Positions 10,497-18,645 of a stretch of 64,000 nt of DNA are shown one piece after another. The stretch comes from Candidatus Methanoperedens sp. BLZ2 (lineage in GTDB: Archaea > Halobacteriota > Methanosarcinia > Methanosarcinales > Methanoperedenaceae). A model generated the notes under the pieces. The model was not told the DNA's origin. It did no database searches and saw only the letters and a program-made list of their open reading frames with translations. Both the position numbers and the translations under genes were made by a program. The stretch is taken from NCBI RefSeq assembly GCF_002487355.1, contig NZ_NTMG01000084.1, positions 1 through 64,000 of the forward strand. Reading direction: 5' to 3'. Numbering within the stretch: position 1 is the stretch's first letter; the number at the start of each line of letters is the position of its first letter.

Positions 10497-10553
10497 TTTT
10501 CTTAAATACTCTGGATATCATCGGGGAATATGAGCTTGAGCTTGAACATTTGA

Positions 10554-11441
10554 TCACGACATCGTTACATCGAAATACGGCTCTTGATGTACTTTAAACT
10601 TCAATGTTGTGCCAGGTACCTGCCATCCCACAGATTTACATGATATGCACACCAGACTTCGGTATAAACGAGGAACAGTTTTGATATTAGTATAGAAATT
10701 ACCCGGATGGGCTGGTAAATTATAGGCTTCATGGCATTCTTCACAGGTTGTTTTGCGTGCTGAATGCTGTGCTGAAAATTTGTTATCTCTCGGATTATGG
10801 CATGTGAGACACCATGCTTCCCTGCTTATTGTGTTATTTGTATTATGGTAAAGTGATTCTTTCCCATCTTTTCCTTCGACGACAGCATGACCCTTCACAG
10901 AAACCGCATCGAATATATCTTTATGGCAATCTTTGCACGATACATTCTTAACATTATGGTTGCCTCCGGATTTCATTGCATTATAAGAGAGATTCAATAC
11001 GCCTGTTGTTGCTAAATTGGAGATGATCCAGTTTCCCGAATCGTTCGTGATTGTGTAAGAAATAAATTCGGGTCTTGAATAATTAATTATTACATTATAG
11101 TTCGTATGACAAGCTATACAACCTTCTGAACTCAAAGGTATGAAATCGAAATGGGCTTCATCGGTATCACCCAATTGCGTTACATCATGGCAGTATTCAC
11201 ATTCCGGAGCCTTATTTGTATGATTAAGCGGTGATTTGGGATGACAGTTTGTACAGGAAAATGAGGAGTGCTGGGATGATGCGGATAATTGGTTCTTTAC
11301 ATTCTCATGGCAATTTATGCATTTATCCTGGCCTTGCTGGAAAATTGGAATATCGTTACTGATAAATGAAATTGTTTGAATCAATGCAGTCACTATAACT
11401 GCAAGAATTACTACATTATATAAACTTTTATTTTTATTCAT
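10554..11441 (-). CDS. membrane-anchored multihaem cytochrome c (7 CxxCH + 1 CxxCK)
   Basis: The 295-residue product starts with a hydrophobic segment (about residues 7-27) and carries CINCH, CTNCH, CEYCH, CIACH, CKDCH, CLTCH and CEECH, then CISCK near the C-terminus. Several extra histidines could be distal ligands. It aligns over its full length with the head of the 3131-residue protein and ends right after the shared EPYFDV segment, where that protein continues into its repeats. Its start overlaps the stop of the signal-peptidase gene by four bases, so the two are translationally coupled. The CxxCH motifs establish covalent c-type haem binding. A role in electron transfer outside the cytoplasmic membrane is inferred. 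The cognate cytochrome maturation genes are not in the window. Confidence 0.9.
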   Translation of the reverse strand: MNKNKSLYNVVILAVIVTALIQTISFISNDIPIFQQGQDKCINCHENVKNQLSASSQHSSFSCTNCHPKSPLNHTNKAPECEYCHDVTQLGDTDEAHFDFIPLSSEGCIACHTNYNVIINYSRPEFISYTITNDSGNWIISNLATTGVLNLSYNAMKSGGNHNVKNVSCKDCHKDIFDAVSVKGHAVVEGKDGKESLYHNTNNTISREAWCLTCHNPRDNKFSAQHSARKTTCEECHEAYNLPAHPGNFYTNIKTVPRLYRSLVCISCKSVGWQVPGTTLKFKVHQEPYFDVTMS

Positions 11442-12124
11442 CTTTTATTCCCAAACATAGATAATATTAAAGCGCTAAAAGCAATTAAGGTTATGACGTA
11501 TCCCCATGTTCTTATTGTCATGAAGAGATTCTGGAAGAATTCATACTGGTCACCGAATCTGCTTAGTTTACCTTCTTTGGAAAAATCCAGGATGAAAAGA
11601 GACCCAACACCTTTTAGCACGACAGGATGGCCTTCTATGACAACAGCTTTTGAAATAACATCATTCTTAGTTGTTCCATAATCATCAGCCGCAGGATTAT
11701 TATCTCCTTTTGTGGATACATAATTACTTTGAATACCGGTGACCCTGTGAGTCACAGGATTTGGAACATTGGCTGCCCTAAATGTAATTATATCTCCAAT
11801 TTGGGGGTCTTTAGATATCGATTGTGTCATTACAAGATCACCTCTTTGGAATTGAGGCTTCATAGAATCCGATATGACCGCTGCAAATCCAATAAGTTTT
11901 AAGCCAAATCCTGCTATAAGAATTATCAGGATAATTAACAGGACAATATCTTGCTTCCGGGTATCTTTTTGTATAACAGCTCTGCTGTATCTGTTTTTCA
12001 TATACCATGAAGAAACAAGGCGCATAAAAACAGAATTTTCAGATTTGTAAAGGTAAAATCCTGACAGTACTAATGCAAAAATCCCCGAAACAAGCAATGG
12101 CACTGTGTAATCTACTTCTTTCAT
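11438..12124 (-). CDS. archaeal signal peptidase I (S26B, Sec11-like) of cluster A
   Basis: The 228-residue membrane protein has hydrophobic segments at about residues 7-25, 60-80 and 203-222. The catalytic serine sits in ISDSMKP (about residue 85), the Sec11-type histidine in NPVTHRV and the acidic residue in TKGDNNPAADD. These are the hallmarks of archaeal and eukaryotic signal peptidases, which use histidine rather than the bacterial lysine. It lies six bases after the CARDB-protein gene and overlaps the following cytochrome gene. Position inside a cytochrome operon, together with a paralog in the same place in cluster B, suggests it is dedicated to processing these cytochromes. That specialisation is inferred. 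Confidence 0.88.
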   Translation of the reverse strand: MKEVDYTVPLLVSGIFALVLSGFYLYKSENSVFMRLVSSWYMKNRYSRAVIQKDTRKQDIVLLIILIILIAGFGLKLIGFAAVISDSMKPQFQRGDLVMTQSISKDPQIGDIITFRAANVPNPVTHRVTGIQSNYVSTKGDNNPAADDYGTTKNDVISKAVVIEGHPVVLKGVGSLFILDFSKEGKLSRFGDQYEFFQNLFMTIRTWGYVITLIAFSALILSMFGNKR

Positions 12125-12129
12125 TTAAA

Positions 12130-13587
12130 TCAGCCGCGTGGTTTTTTCTTAAGTATTTTTTTTATCTTACTGCTGAATATTTCTACTTGATTGGTGAGTT
12201 TGATCTTTATATCCGATATCTTATTTTCTTCGGGCTTATTCGAAATTCCCTGTGAAAGAGCATTAACGGGAATTTCTTCTTTTAACTTATTTCTTACATA
12301 GTAAAGCATTCCGGCAAACATAAGGAACACCATTACCATCGATAATTTCAAACTGTTCTCCTTAACTTTAGTAAGAACAGTATTTTGTCCTGTTGCCGAA
12401 GTTCCGCCATCCTGCACAAATACATTCCTGAAAAGTGCAGGGGCATCAGATACTGTTATTTTGTTTATCCCTGTATTTTTCAAAGTTACGGGTATTTCTA
12501 TCGACTTTTCTTCAAGATACGGCAGCTCGACTTCAGACGAACCGATCGGTTCCCTGTTAGAATAAACCGTTATGGTCTTGTTTCCGGTCTTACCATTATT
12601 GATCAAGTTCACTGTTACGATCACATTGTCACCTACTCCGGCAAACTCTTTATTAACATTCATTCCGGTTATTGTTATTTTTGGAAGTTCAAGTCTCGTG
12701 GAATCGGTCTCATTCTTAATGGTGAACGTCAACTCAGCATTCCTGTATTTCACATCATTTGTGTCGGCCCCGAAATGCAACTTGAAAGTTCCGATTTTTC
12801 CTGCTTTTGCATCGAAGGTAATATTGGAGGTACTGAGCCCTTTTACAGTAACGTCTTTTGTAGATACAAGACTATTATCCACCAGCATAGCAAGCTTGAT
12901 CTGGGCATCATCTTTGTAATTGTTATCGATCTTGACTTCGATCAGGAGTTTCTCTCCAATTATGCGGTCAGTACTATCATCAACGAACCTGACATCATGA
13001 AGAAGGAGCCTGTCAGGCGGATATATACTAATATTTTTGTCTATCTTAAAATTTAATACTGCCCGTGCTGCCGGAACGCCAAGCTCACGAAGCACACCCA
13101 GATCTTTAGCGTTTGCACCAGTATCGTAGAATGTCTTATACATATCCGGATTAATGCCGATAGCAAATGGGTCACTTGAAACATTTTCATCGTATGCTTC
13201 ACGGTCAACCATATCGAATACAACGATCTTGATCTTGTAGATTCCTTCTATCCAATCGTCTTTGGGATGCAGGGTATAATAAACAATATTAGGGTCGTAA
13301 CTTCTTTTGAAGGAACTTATTTTTTCTACTGCCACGATATTATCCATAGGATCGTAAACCGCATAGACAAAACCCAGGGCTGACAATCGTTTATATGCCA
13401 TGTTTTTAGCTTCCGAATAAACGATTATATCAGCCTTCGGATCCGGAGGATATGCAGCAGACCAGTGCTTTACATAAGCGCCATCACTCTGGCTTTTGGC
13501 TGCAAGATCAAAAAGGAATTCACCCTGGGCTGATACAAGTGGCGAAAAGAGCAGTAGAATTAAAACGGAAATAATTACATATCTCAT
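12130..13587 (-). CDS. secreted CARDB-domain protein with a C-terminal membrane anchor
   Basis: The 485-residue product has a signal peptide (MRYVIISVLILLLF...VSA, cleavage near residue 20). An N-terminal beta-rich domain follows (about 30-150), with YPPDPKADIIVYSEA and WIEGIYKIKIVVFD segments. Then come two CARDB/Ig-like modules (about 190-290 and 300-395), the second with ITGMNVNKEFAGVGDNVIV. A membrane helix (about 410-432) and a lysine-rich cytoplasmic tail end the protein. The N-terminal domain is shared with the 429-residue protein upstream of MinD. It is an extracytoplasmic scaffold or adhesin-like protein held in the membrane, and no enzymatic motif is seen. A TATA-like element in the 98-base gap upstream suggests a promoter of its own in addition to read-through. 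Confidence 0.78.
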   Translation of the reverse strand: MRYVIISVLILLLFSPLVSAQGEFLFDLAAKSQSDGAYVKHWSAAYPPDPKADIIVYSEAKNMAYKRLSALGFVYAVYDPMDNIVAVEKISSFKRSYDPNIVYYTLHPKDDWIEGIYKIKIVVFDMVDREAYDENVSSDPFAIGINPDMYKTFYDTGANAKDLGVLRELGVPAARAVLNFKIDKNISIYPPDRLLLHDVRFVDDSTDRIIGEKLLIEVKIDNNYKDDAQIKLAMLVDNSLVSTKDVTVKGLSTSNITFDAKAGKIGTFKLHFGADTNDVKYRNAELTFTIKNETDSTRLELPKITITGMNVNKEFAGVGDNVIVTVNLINNGKTGNKTITVYSNREPIGSSEVELPYLEEKSIEIPVTLKNTGINKITVSDAPALFRNVFVQDGGTSATGQNTVLTKVKENSLKLSMVMVFLMFAGMLYYVRNKLKEEIPVNALSQGISNKPEENKISDIKIKLTNQVEIFSSKIKKILKKKPRG

Positions 13588-13617
13588 ATTATCTCAGATT
13601 GATAGTTGGTCTGTCAG

Positions 13618-13640
13618 GTTTATATAGTTTATATTCGTAT
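13618..13640 (-). promoter_or_regulatory. TATA-like promoter element for the CARDB-protein gene
   Basis: On the minus strand an ACTATATAAAC sequence lies about 30-50 bases ahead of the CARDB gene start, in an AT-rich gap between two genes of cluster A. It matches the archaeal TATA-box pattern and spacing for a short leader. No BRE was judged. Confidence 0.35.
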
Positions 13641-13685
13641 CCATATATATAATAATGTTTATAATGATTATAATGATTAATTATC

Positions 13686-14660
13686 TCAGACTATGGTCTC
13701 ATTTGATATTGCAAAAACATCACCGGATTGGGTCCCAAAGGTCTCTATTCTTACTGGATTGGTCTGGTAGTTTTTAGTAATTGTAATATTGTTGCCATCA
13801 GAACTGGTTTCAAAAGCTATGGTGCTCGGACGCGTCCAGTTTATCGATACTGCTGTTGAAGTATGGCAGGATATACAATTGTCATTGGTATTATGTTCCA
13901 TACCATATTTGATGAATGCCTCATGTATTATATCCGGAGTATTGTTCAGGTATTCTGAATGACAGTCTGCGCAAAGTATAGTGGAAGATGCATGGGCTAA
14001 TGTACCTGAAGTTATTACTTTTGATCCTGAGCCTGTAAGATCATCAGTACCATCTGGATATGGATTCACATTGATTTTCCTTGTTTCAAGAGCCGAATTC
14101 GAAGTGGCCGGATCTGTGTCTTTTGGCACACCGTTAATATACGTTGAAATTGCGTTCTCTCTTTCATAATTATAAATTATACCAGCTTCCCCTAGTGTCA
14201 TATTTCCCATATATTGGCCGTTTTCATCACGGAATTGCGCCTCATCGTTTCCAGCAGCTGCCCACTGGTCGATTGTGATCTCACCTGAGATTGATTTTGG
14301 GAAATTTCCACTCTGGTAGTTCTGGATTGTGGTCGCAAGAACCCTGTTCCCTATGCTCGATGGTCCTGTTACGTTTATATATATCAATCGTTCATAAGCA
14401 TTGTCGCCGCTTGCGTATTGAACGCCTTTTTGGACACGGTGGCAATCGGAACATGTAAAGTTGTTATGTATAAAACCAGAATGTAATTGCATATCTATCT
14501 CACCATGACATTTCTTGCATGGGACCTGGGAGCCGACGGGATCAATGTTATAGAAACTATGTCCACCGCTAAAGATAGAGAGGGTATTGGGGATAAGCCA
14601 TATTGAAATCCCTGCTAATGCAAGCAATACCCACACTAATTTCATATCACTCCCACTCAT
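13686..14660 (-). CDS. membrane-anchored tetrahaem cytochrome c of the 'FAGQH' family
   Basis: The product has 324 residues. A hydrophobic N-terminus (about 8-30) ends in SIFSGGHSFYNID, followed by CKKCH, CSDCH, CADCH and CISCH, so four c-haems. Between the second and third motifs lies a long insert (about 85-235) with little recognisable character, starting ASGDNAYERL as in the two five-haem cytochromes nearby. The protein therefore belongs to the same family as the 434-, 418- and 231-residue cytochromes of this window. Its start overlaps the preceding small gene by 14 bases, so MKLVW six codons in is an alternative start. It probably faces the outside of the cytoplasmic membrane and could be a filament-type or shuttle cytochrome, which is a guess from size and haem number. 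Confidence 0.86.
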   Translation of the reverse strand: MSGSDMKLVWVLLALAGISIWLIPNTLSIFSGGHSFYNIDPVGSQVPCKKCHGEIDMQLHSGFIHNNFTCSDCHRVQKGVQYASGDNAYERLIYINVTGPSSIGNRVLATTIQNYQSGNFPKSISGEITIDQWAAAGNDEAQFRDENGQYMGNMTLGEAGIIYNYERENAISTYINGVPKDTDPATSNSALETRKINVNPYPDGTDDLTGSGSKVITSGTLAHASSTILCADCHSEYLNNTPDIIHEAFIKYGMEHNTNDNCISCHTSTAVSINWTRPSTIAFETSSDGNNITITKNYQTNPVRIETFGTQSGDVFAISNETIV

Positions 14661-15099
14661 AAAAAGCTGTTGTCTTATACATTACAACAGCTGTACTGCC
14701 AATGATCCTTATCGGCAAAATAAGAATATCTCCTTGCTTTGGTTCTTTGCCATCCCTGAAATAGATCTTTACCTCATAATGCCCATCATCTTTAGTAAAA
14801 GGTGTTGATGCCCAGAAACTTGCAGGCGCAGTATCCAACGCGTTCAGACGGGCGTTAACTTCTATTTCCGGAAAAGTGGGTATCGCATCCGCCCGCTTAT
14901 AAAAAACCGGAACATTTGACTGCACAAATGTGACATTATTTATCTGGATAGCTCCTTTTTCTGACAGATTTGTTGAAATCTTTAATACTAGCACGGGTTT
15001 TGCCAGACCCATATCTGTTGCATGCTGATAAAGATAGTAACCGGCGACTGAAAAAATCAGCAATGCAATAATTACATATTTTATGTTTTTTTTATCCAT
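14647..15099 (-). CDS. small membrane-anchored protein of cytochrome cluster A
   Basis: A 150-residue protein with one N-terminal membrane segment (about 8-25) and a soluble beta-rich domain (LVLKISTNLSEKG, YEVKIYFRDGKEPKQGD). It resembles the 145-residue lipoprotein in the equivalent place of cluster B: both have the pattern V-x-VF/Y-x6-PTFPEI/ESFPAI-x-A-R, then a G-x-Y/H-x-V/F-x-I-x-F-K/R-D segment. Function is unknown. Its fixed place between a six-haem and a four-haem cytochrome suggests an assembly factor or a structural partner. It starts directly at the stop of the six-haem gene and overlaps the following cytochrome gene. Confidence 0.7.
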   Translation of the reverse strand: MDKKNIKYVIIALLIFSVAGYYLYQHATDMGLAKPVLVLKISTNLSEKGAIQINNVTFVQSNVPVFYKRADAIPTFPEIEVNARLNALDTAPASFWASTPFTKDDGHYEVKIYFRDGKEPKQGDILILPIRIIGSTAVVMYKTTAFYEWE

Positions 15100-15672
15100 T
15101 TATTTCACTCCGAATATAATATTAAATAATGATTTTATGAAATAGAATACTGTAAATTTTTCTAACTGAGCCTGTTCTTGAGACGTATTTGATGATAGGG
15201 CATTGGTATTATATACTTTTCCTTTTGCCCATGAACCATGACATATAGGACAGATATTATCGATGTTTTTTATGTGGATCGAATGGACCTTATTGCTATG
15301 GCAGGATACGCAAACATATCCATTGTTTTTGATCTTTATTACTGTAAAGTTATCCTCTGTATGGCATCTGGTGCACTCTATATTATTGTGACCATTGTGG
15401 AAGATCTGTTTCTGGCTTGCATTGACCATTGTATTTCCAAAATGGCAAGCTGTACAAATCTTTGGATTGTGATCAGATTCCAGAAGAGGAATGTTAAACT
15501 TATAATCGTGGCAGTTACCACATTCCTGACTTCCATAATCCGCTTTTATGGTTTCTAAATGACACCCAAAACATGGGGTAGGTTTATGCCAATCCATTTC
15601 TCCTGCCTTCGCAAGCCCGATACTGAATAAAATTGAAAAGATAATAAATAAGAATTTGATGTTTTTATTCAT
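15100..15672 (-). CDS. secreted hexahaem cytochrome c (cluster A)
   Basis: The chosen start is MNKNIKFLF, preceded by a GGAAAAAAA sequence, which gives 190 residues. An in-frame start 54 bases upstream also exists but would put a polar stretch ahead of the signal peptide. The signal peptide is about 20 residues and ends in LAKAGEMDWH. Six motifs follow: CFGCH, CGNCH, CTACH, CTRCH, CVSCH and CPICH, spaced as in small NrfH/doxH-like multihaem proteins. A hydrophobic C-terminal end (VFYFIKSLFNIIFGVK) may attach it to the membrane. It is paralogous to the 224-residue cytochrome of cluster B. It probably acts as an electron-transfer module on the outer face of the membrane. The start nearly abuts the stop of the 80-residue gene upstream. 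Confidence 0.87.
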   Translation of the reverse strand: MNKNIKFLFIIFSILFSIGLAKAGEMDWHKPTPCFGCHLETIKADYGSQECGNCHDYKFNIPLLESDHNPKICTACHFGNTMVNASQKQIFHNGHNNIECTRCHTEDNFTVIKIKNNGYVCVSCHSNKVHSIHIKNIDNICPICHGSWAKGKVYNTNALSSNTSQEQAQLEKFTVFYFIKSLFNIIFGVK

Positions 15673-15907
15673 TTTTTTTTCCATTTCTATAATTGTTGAA
15701 CATTTTTGAGTCTGAAAGTTTTTCAACTATTTCTTCATGAGCAGTATTTTTCCAAACTTCCAGTAATAGATTCAAGAATGATGAATCCTTTAGCGTACTT
15801 ATCTCTGCTACATTACATTGAGCTTCTTTTGATAAGCATGATTTAAACTCAGCTTTGATATTGTCAAACCTGATCTTATCAACATCGTCTATCCTGATGA
15901 CTTTCAT
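15665..15907 (-). CDS. 80-aa soluble protein at the head of cluster A, unknown
   Basis: A short charged, soluble protein starting MKVIRIDDVDKIRF, with no membrane segment and two cysteines not arranged as haem motifs. I do not recognise a family. Its last codons overlap the start region of the six-haem cytochrome gene, and a TATA-like element lies about 30 bases upstream, so it is probably the first cistron of cluster A. Coding is supported by the tight junction and a GATGGG sequence just before the ATG. A small regulator or assembly factor is possible, but nothing in it says so. Confidence 0.55.
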   Translation of the reverse strand: MKVIRIDDVDKIRFDNIKAEFKSCLSKEAQCNVAEISTLKDSSFLNLLLEVWKNTAHEEIVEKLSDSKMFNNYRNGKKNE

Positions 15908-15935
15908 CCCATCACAAAGTAATTAATGTAACTAA

Positions 15936-15947
15936 GGTATATAAAGT
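15936..15947 (-). promoter_or_regulatory. TATA-like promoter at the head of cluster A
   Basis: On the minus strand ACTTTATATACC lies about 30 bases before the ATG of the 80-residue gene, which suits a short-leader or nearly leaderless archaeal transcript. The 157-base gap between this gene and the next cytochrome gene is otherwise AT-rich and without other features I can name. Confidence 0.4.
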
Positions 15948-16064
15948 TGTTTACACTCAACGAAAACATCTTTAATCAATAATTATTATAATCCAAAAAA
16001 CTTTTCATTGAACAAGAAAACATTAAAAAAGAAAAAAAAGAGAAATGGGGATTTCCCATTTAAT

Positions 16065-17369
16065 TTACGGGGTTGTCAATGCAGCGTAGGAATCGCTTGA
16101 TTCTCCAGTTAGAGCTGGAACAACCGTTGTATTGCTGGTACCATCACTAATATACATAGTTTGTGTTGGTGTCCAGGTATAGGACTTGTCACCCACACCG
16201 AAGGTCGCGCCAGAGCCGTTACCGTATATGTCAACGTGGACTGTTCCCTCAACTTTTGTATCGGAAACGCTATAAGTACCGGTTGCGCTCTCGGTTGCAG
16301 TGAATGCGAGCTTGTAGCCCTTATTGAATGAAATGTCCACTGCTACGTGTGTATGACATCCAATACATGCACCGTTATTTGCTTTACCATTCGGTCCGCC
16401 GAATCTGTTTAAGCCATCATCAGTTTTTACCCATGCATTGTGGGCTTCTGATGTGCCAGTGTCATCTGACATGCCGGTGAGATTGAATCCGCCTGCAGAC
16501 AAAGTAGTCATTTTCTTCGCACCGTTTAAAGTTCCGGAACCACCATAGTGACAGTTATTGCATGGCGTTGTTCCTGATTCCTGTTCGACACGTCTGTAGT
16601 GTGCCATAGGTTCTTCTCCTCCATGGCATTCCATACAGGAAACAAGTGATGCTGCATGATATTTGCTGCCCGGGTTGACTGTTTTAGAACCAGCATTGTC
16701 CAGTGAAAAACTCCCATCGGCGGCAACTGTTGCTTTTGACAGATCTAATCCACCTTCAGCTGACGAAGTATTTGTATCCAATGGTTTACCAGTTGTTGTA
16801 CTATAGGTTTGCATTAATCTGAAACTCGACTTCGGACCTATATATAGAGTTGCATTTTCAGTAGCATTGGAATTAACATCTAGTGGAGAAATTTGACCTG
16901 CCCCATGTAACAGAGTTACACCAGCAAGAGTTGTTTGTTTGTTTGTGAATAAGTCTGTGCCGTTGATAACTGCAGGATAATTGCCTGCTTCCCAATCAGC
17001 GACTGTCAATATTGCAGATCTGACTCTTACACCAGCCCCATCAGGCTGATTATAATAGAAAATGCGCCCGAATGCATTGTCACCGCTTGCTGAACCCTGC
17101 TCTATCCTGTGGCAGTACTCGCACTTGAATGCTGCGTGTGGCCCTGGTGTAAGAGGTCCATTTGCTGGATTTGTATTTGCGTTTGATCCTAATTCTGCTT
17201 TTACATCACCGTGACATTTCTGACACGGGACCTGGTTGCCTGTTGCGTCAATGTTATAGAACGAGTGCTGGCCAGCGAACAACGACATGGTTGATGGCAA
17301 AGCGAACACGCCTATTCCAACTAACGCAATTATTGCTAAAGTAAATTTTGCGTTCATTTTTTGATTCAC
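16065..17369 (-). CDS. pentahaem cytochrome c of the 'FAGQH' family, first of a tandem pair
   Basis: The product has 434 residues. An N-terminal hydrophobic segment runs into PSTMSLFAGQHSFYNID and then CQKCH, CEYCH, CMECH, CNNCH and CIGCH. Between the second and third motifs is a long variable insert (about residues 95-225). A conserved C-terminal beta-rich domain (about 330-434, with GTVHVDIYGNGSG) follows the last haem. It is nearly identical at both ends to the 418-residue cytochrome encoded 1.3 kb away, but the middle differs. A strong AGGATGTGA ribosome site precedes the start. The leader is about 100 bases long, and the promoter abuts an array of palindromes shared with the divergent response-regulator gene. 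It is probably a secreted or membrane-tethered electron carrier that is separately regulated. Confidence 0.88.
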   Translation of the reverse strand: MNQKMNAKFTLAIIALVGIGVFALPSTMSLFAGQHSFYNIDATGNQVPCQKCHGDVKAELGSNANTNPANGPLTPGPHAAFKCEYCHRIEQGSASGDNAFGRIFYYNQPDGAGVRVRSAILTVADWEAGNYPAVINGTDLFTNKQTTLAGVTLLHGAGQISPLDVNSNATENATLYIGPKSSFRLMQTYSTTTGKPLDTNTSSAEGGLDLSKATVAADGSFSLDNAGSKTVNPGSKYHAASLVSCMECHGGEEPMAHYRRVEQESGTTPCNNCHYGGSGTLNGAKKMTTLSAGGFNLTGMSDDTGTSEAHNAWVKTDDGLNRFGGPNGKANNGACIGCHTHVAVDISFNKGYKLAFTATESATGTYSVSDTKVEGTVHVDIYGNGSGATFGVGDKSYTWTPTQTMYISDGTSNTTVVPALTGESSDSYAALTTP

Positions 17370-17432
17370 ATCCTATTTTTTTATTCCTAAAAGTCCGTCT
17401 GGGAAAAGAATTCTTCAAACGAACCTATCCAA

Positions 17433-17445
17433 GCCCATAATGGGC
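17433..17445. other. 13-bp palindrome in the leader of the pentahaem cytochrome gene
   Basis: GCCCAT-A-ATGGGC is a perfect short inverted repeat between the TATA-like element and the start codon of the 434-residue cytochrome gene. It could be an RNA hairpin in the leader or a protein-binding site. Confidence 0.35.
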
Positions 17446-17466
17446 GTATTTCTAAAATGACTTTCA

Positions 17467-17479
17467 CATTATATAATAG
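17467..17479 (-). promoter_or_regulatory. TATA box for the pentahaem cytochrome gene
   Basis: CTATTATATAATG on the minus strand is a good archaeal TATA-box match about 100 bases before the start codon. The first palindrome of the adjacent array begins five bases upstream of it, where the BRE would lie. Confidence 0.5.
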
Positions 17480-17483
17480 TTTT

Positions 17484-17588
17484 TTGAAAAACATTTCAAT
17501 TAAGAGGGTTTTATTTGAAAAAAGATTCAATAAGCTATTTTATTGTAAAAAACTTCAATATTTAGTATTTATTTGAAAAAATCTCCAA
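17484..17588. promoter_or_regulatory. array of four TTGAA-N6-TTCAA palindromes
   Basis: Copies begin at 17484, 17515, 17543 and 17573, so their spacings are 31, 28 and 30 bases, close to three helical turns. The first two are exact (TTGAA-N6-TTCAA). The third is TTGTA-N6-TTCAA and the fourth TTGAA-N6-TCCAA. They lie just upstream of the TATA box of the 434-residue cytochrome gene, in the 505-base region shared with the divergent response-regulator gene. They are probably binding sites of a dimeric regulator; the adjacent response regulator is the obvious candidate, but this is inferred. Confidence 0.6.
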
Positions 17589-17685
17589 TTAAATTCGAGT
17601 ATTTAACTTATTTTCAATAAACTGGGTTAGTTATAACTTTACTTCAAAAAATGTTTTTATATTGTGAGATTCTAATAGAGATTTT

Positions 17686-17717
17686 GGATGTGACATCCTT
17701 GGTGATAAATCACATCC
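17686..17717. promoter_or_regulatory. inverted repeat GGATGTGA...TCACATCC
   Basis: Two perfect eight-base arms are separated by 16 bases within the region between the cytochrome and response-regulator genes. The right arm and the bases after it (TCACATCCTATCTTTAAA) repeat the ribosome-site region of the 418-residue cytochrome gene, so this may be the relic of a third copy's leader. It could also be an operator. Confidence 0.4.
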
Positions 17718-17782
17718 TATCTTTAAAATTTCTGCAATTTTTGGTCATATTATGATATATTTTTGATTTGAAGTTATGTCCG

Positions 17783-17796
17783 ATAGATATAAATAA
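17783..17796 (+). promoter_or_regulatory. TATA-like element upstream of the response-regulator gene
   Basis: GATAGATATAAATA lies about 80 bases before the ATG of the response regulator in an AT-rich stretch. It is a plausible TATA box for a leadered transcript; other AT-rich candidates exist nearby. Confidence 0.3.
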
Positions 17797-17874
17797 TGAG
17801 ATAAATAAGTTAATGAATCTGTTCATGAATGCAATTCAGTCAAATACAGAAAATGGAGAAATAACAATTAAAAT

Positions 17875-18528
17875 ATGAAAAATATACTGGTAATAGAAGA
17901 CGACAAGAAAATGCGGGATGGATTAGTAGAAATATTAACAGATGAAGGGTATAATGTAGAGTCTGCCGAGAATGGTCAAGTCGGGCTTGAAAAGATCAAG
18001 AAAAAGGAATTTGATGTTATTTTAACTGATCTTATTATGCCTGTAATGGGGGGAATGGAGGTCTTAATGGAAATAAAACATATTAAACCGGGAGCAAACG
18101 TAATAATAATTACAGCATTCGGGACAATTGAAAATGCTGTAGATGCAATAAAGGCTGGAGCTTCGGATTATATAACAAAACCATTTAAGATAGACGAGGT
18201 ACAGACAAAGATCAGGATGGTTATTGCAATGGAAGAGATTAATAAATATCCGCAACTCCTTGAATCTGATTTAATTAAGGCGATCTCAAATCCAATAAGA
18301 AAAGACACCCTGAAACTTCTTAATAAAGCAGGTAAACTCAAGTTCACAGAAATTAAAAACATACTTAAGATAGATGATGCTACAAAACTCAGCTTTCATC
18401 TTCGTATCCTGAAGTCATATAATGTCATTGAGCAAGACAGCGAGAAGGTATATATGCTGACCCATGCCGGAAGAAAAATGATTGAGAACCTGAAAACAAT
18501 TGAAGGGGTATATAAAAGCGGTAATTAG
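17875..18528 (+). CDS. response regulator: receiver domain plus ArsR-like winged helix
   Basis: The 217-residue product has a receiver domain (1-120). Its acidic pocket is in VIEDD, the phosphoacceptor aspartate in VILTDLIMP, the conserved threonine in IITAFG and the lysine in ITKPF. The C-terminal part (about 130-205) reads as an archaeal winged helix of the ArsR type (AISNPIRKDTLKLL, LSFHLRILKSYNVI). A receiver fused to such a DNA-binding domain is a direct transcription regulator. No kinase gene is adjacent. It is divergent from the 434-residue cytochrome gene and convergent with the 418-residue one, with palindromes in the shared upstream region, so control of these cytochromes is likely. 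Confidence 0.85.
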   Translation: MKNILVIEDDKKMRDGLVEILTDEGYNVESAENGQVGLEKIKKKEFDVILTDLIMPVMGGMEVLMEIKHIKPGANVIIITAFGTIENAVDAIKAGASDYITKPFKIDEVQTKIRMVIAMEEINKYPQLLESDLIKAISNPIRKDTLKLLNKAGKLKFTEIKNILKIDDATKLSFHLRILKSYNVIEQDSEKVYMLTHAGRKMIENLKTIEGVYKSGN

Positions 18529-18645
18529 TATTCAAAATTCGCAAAAATAATCCCCAATAAGTTATTACAGAAATATTCACTTTATAAATAAGATTTCAGT
18601 TAAAGAGAAAAATAAAAAAAGAGAAATGGGGAATTCCCATTTCAT

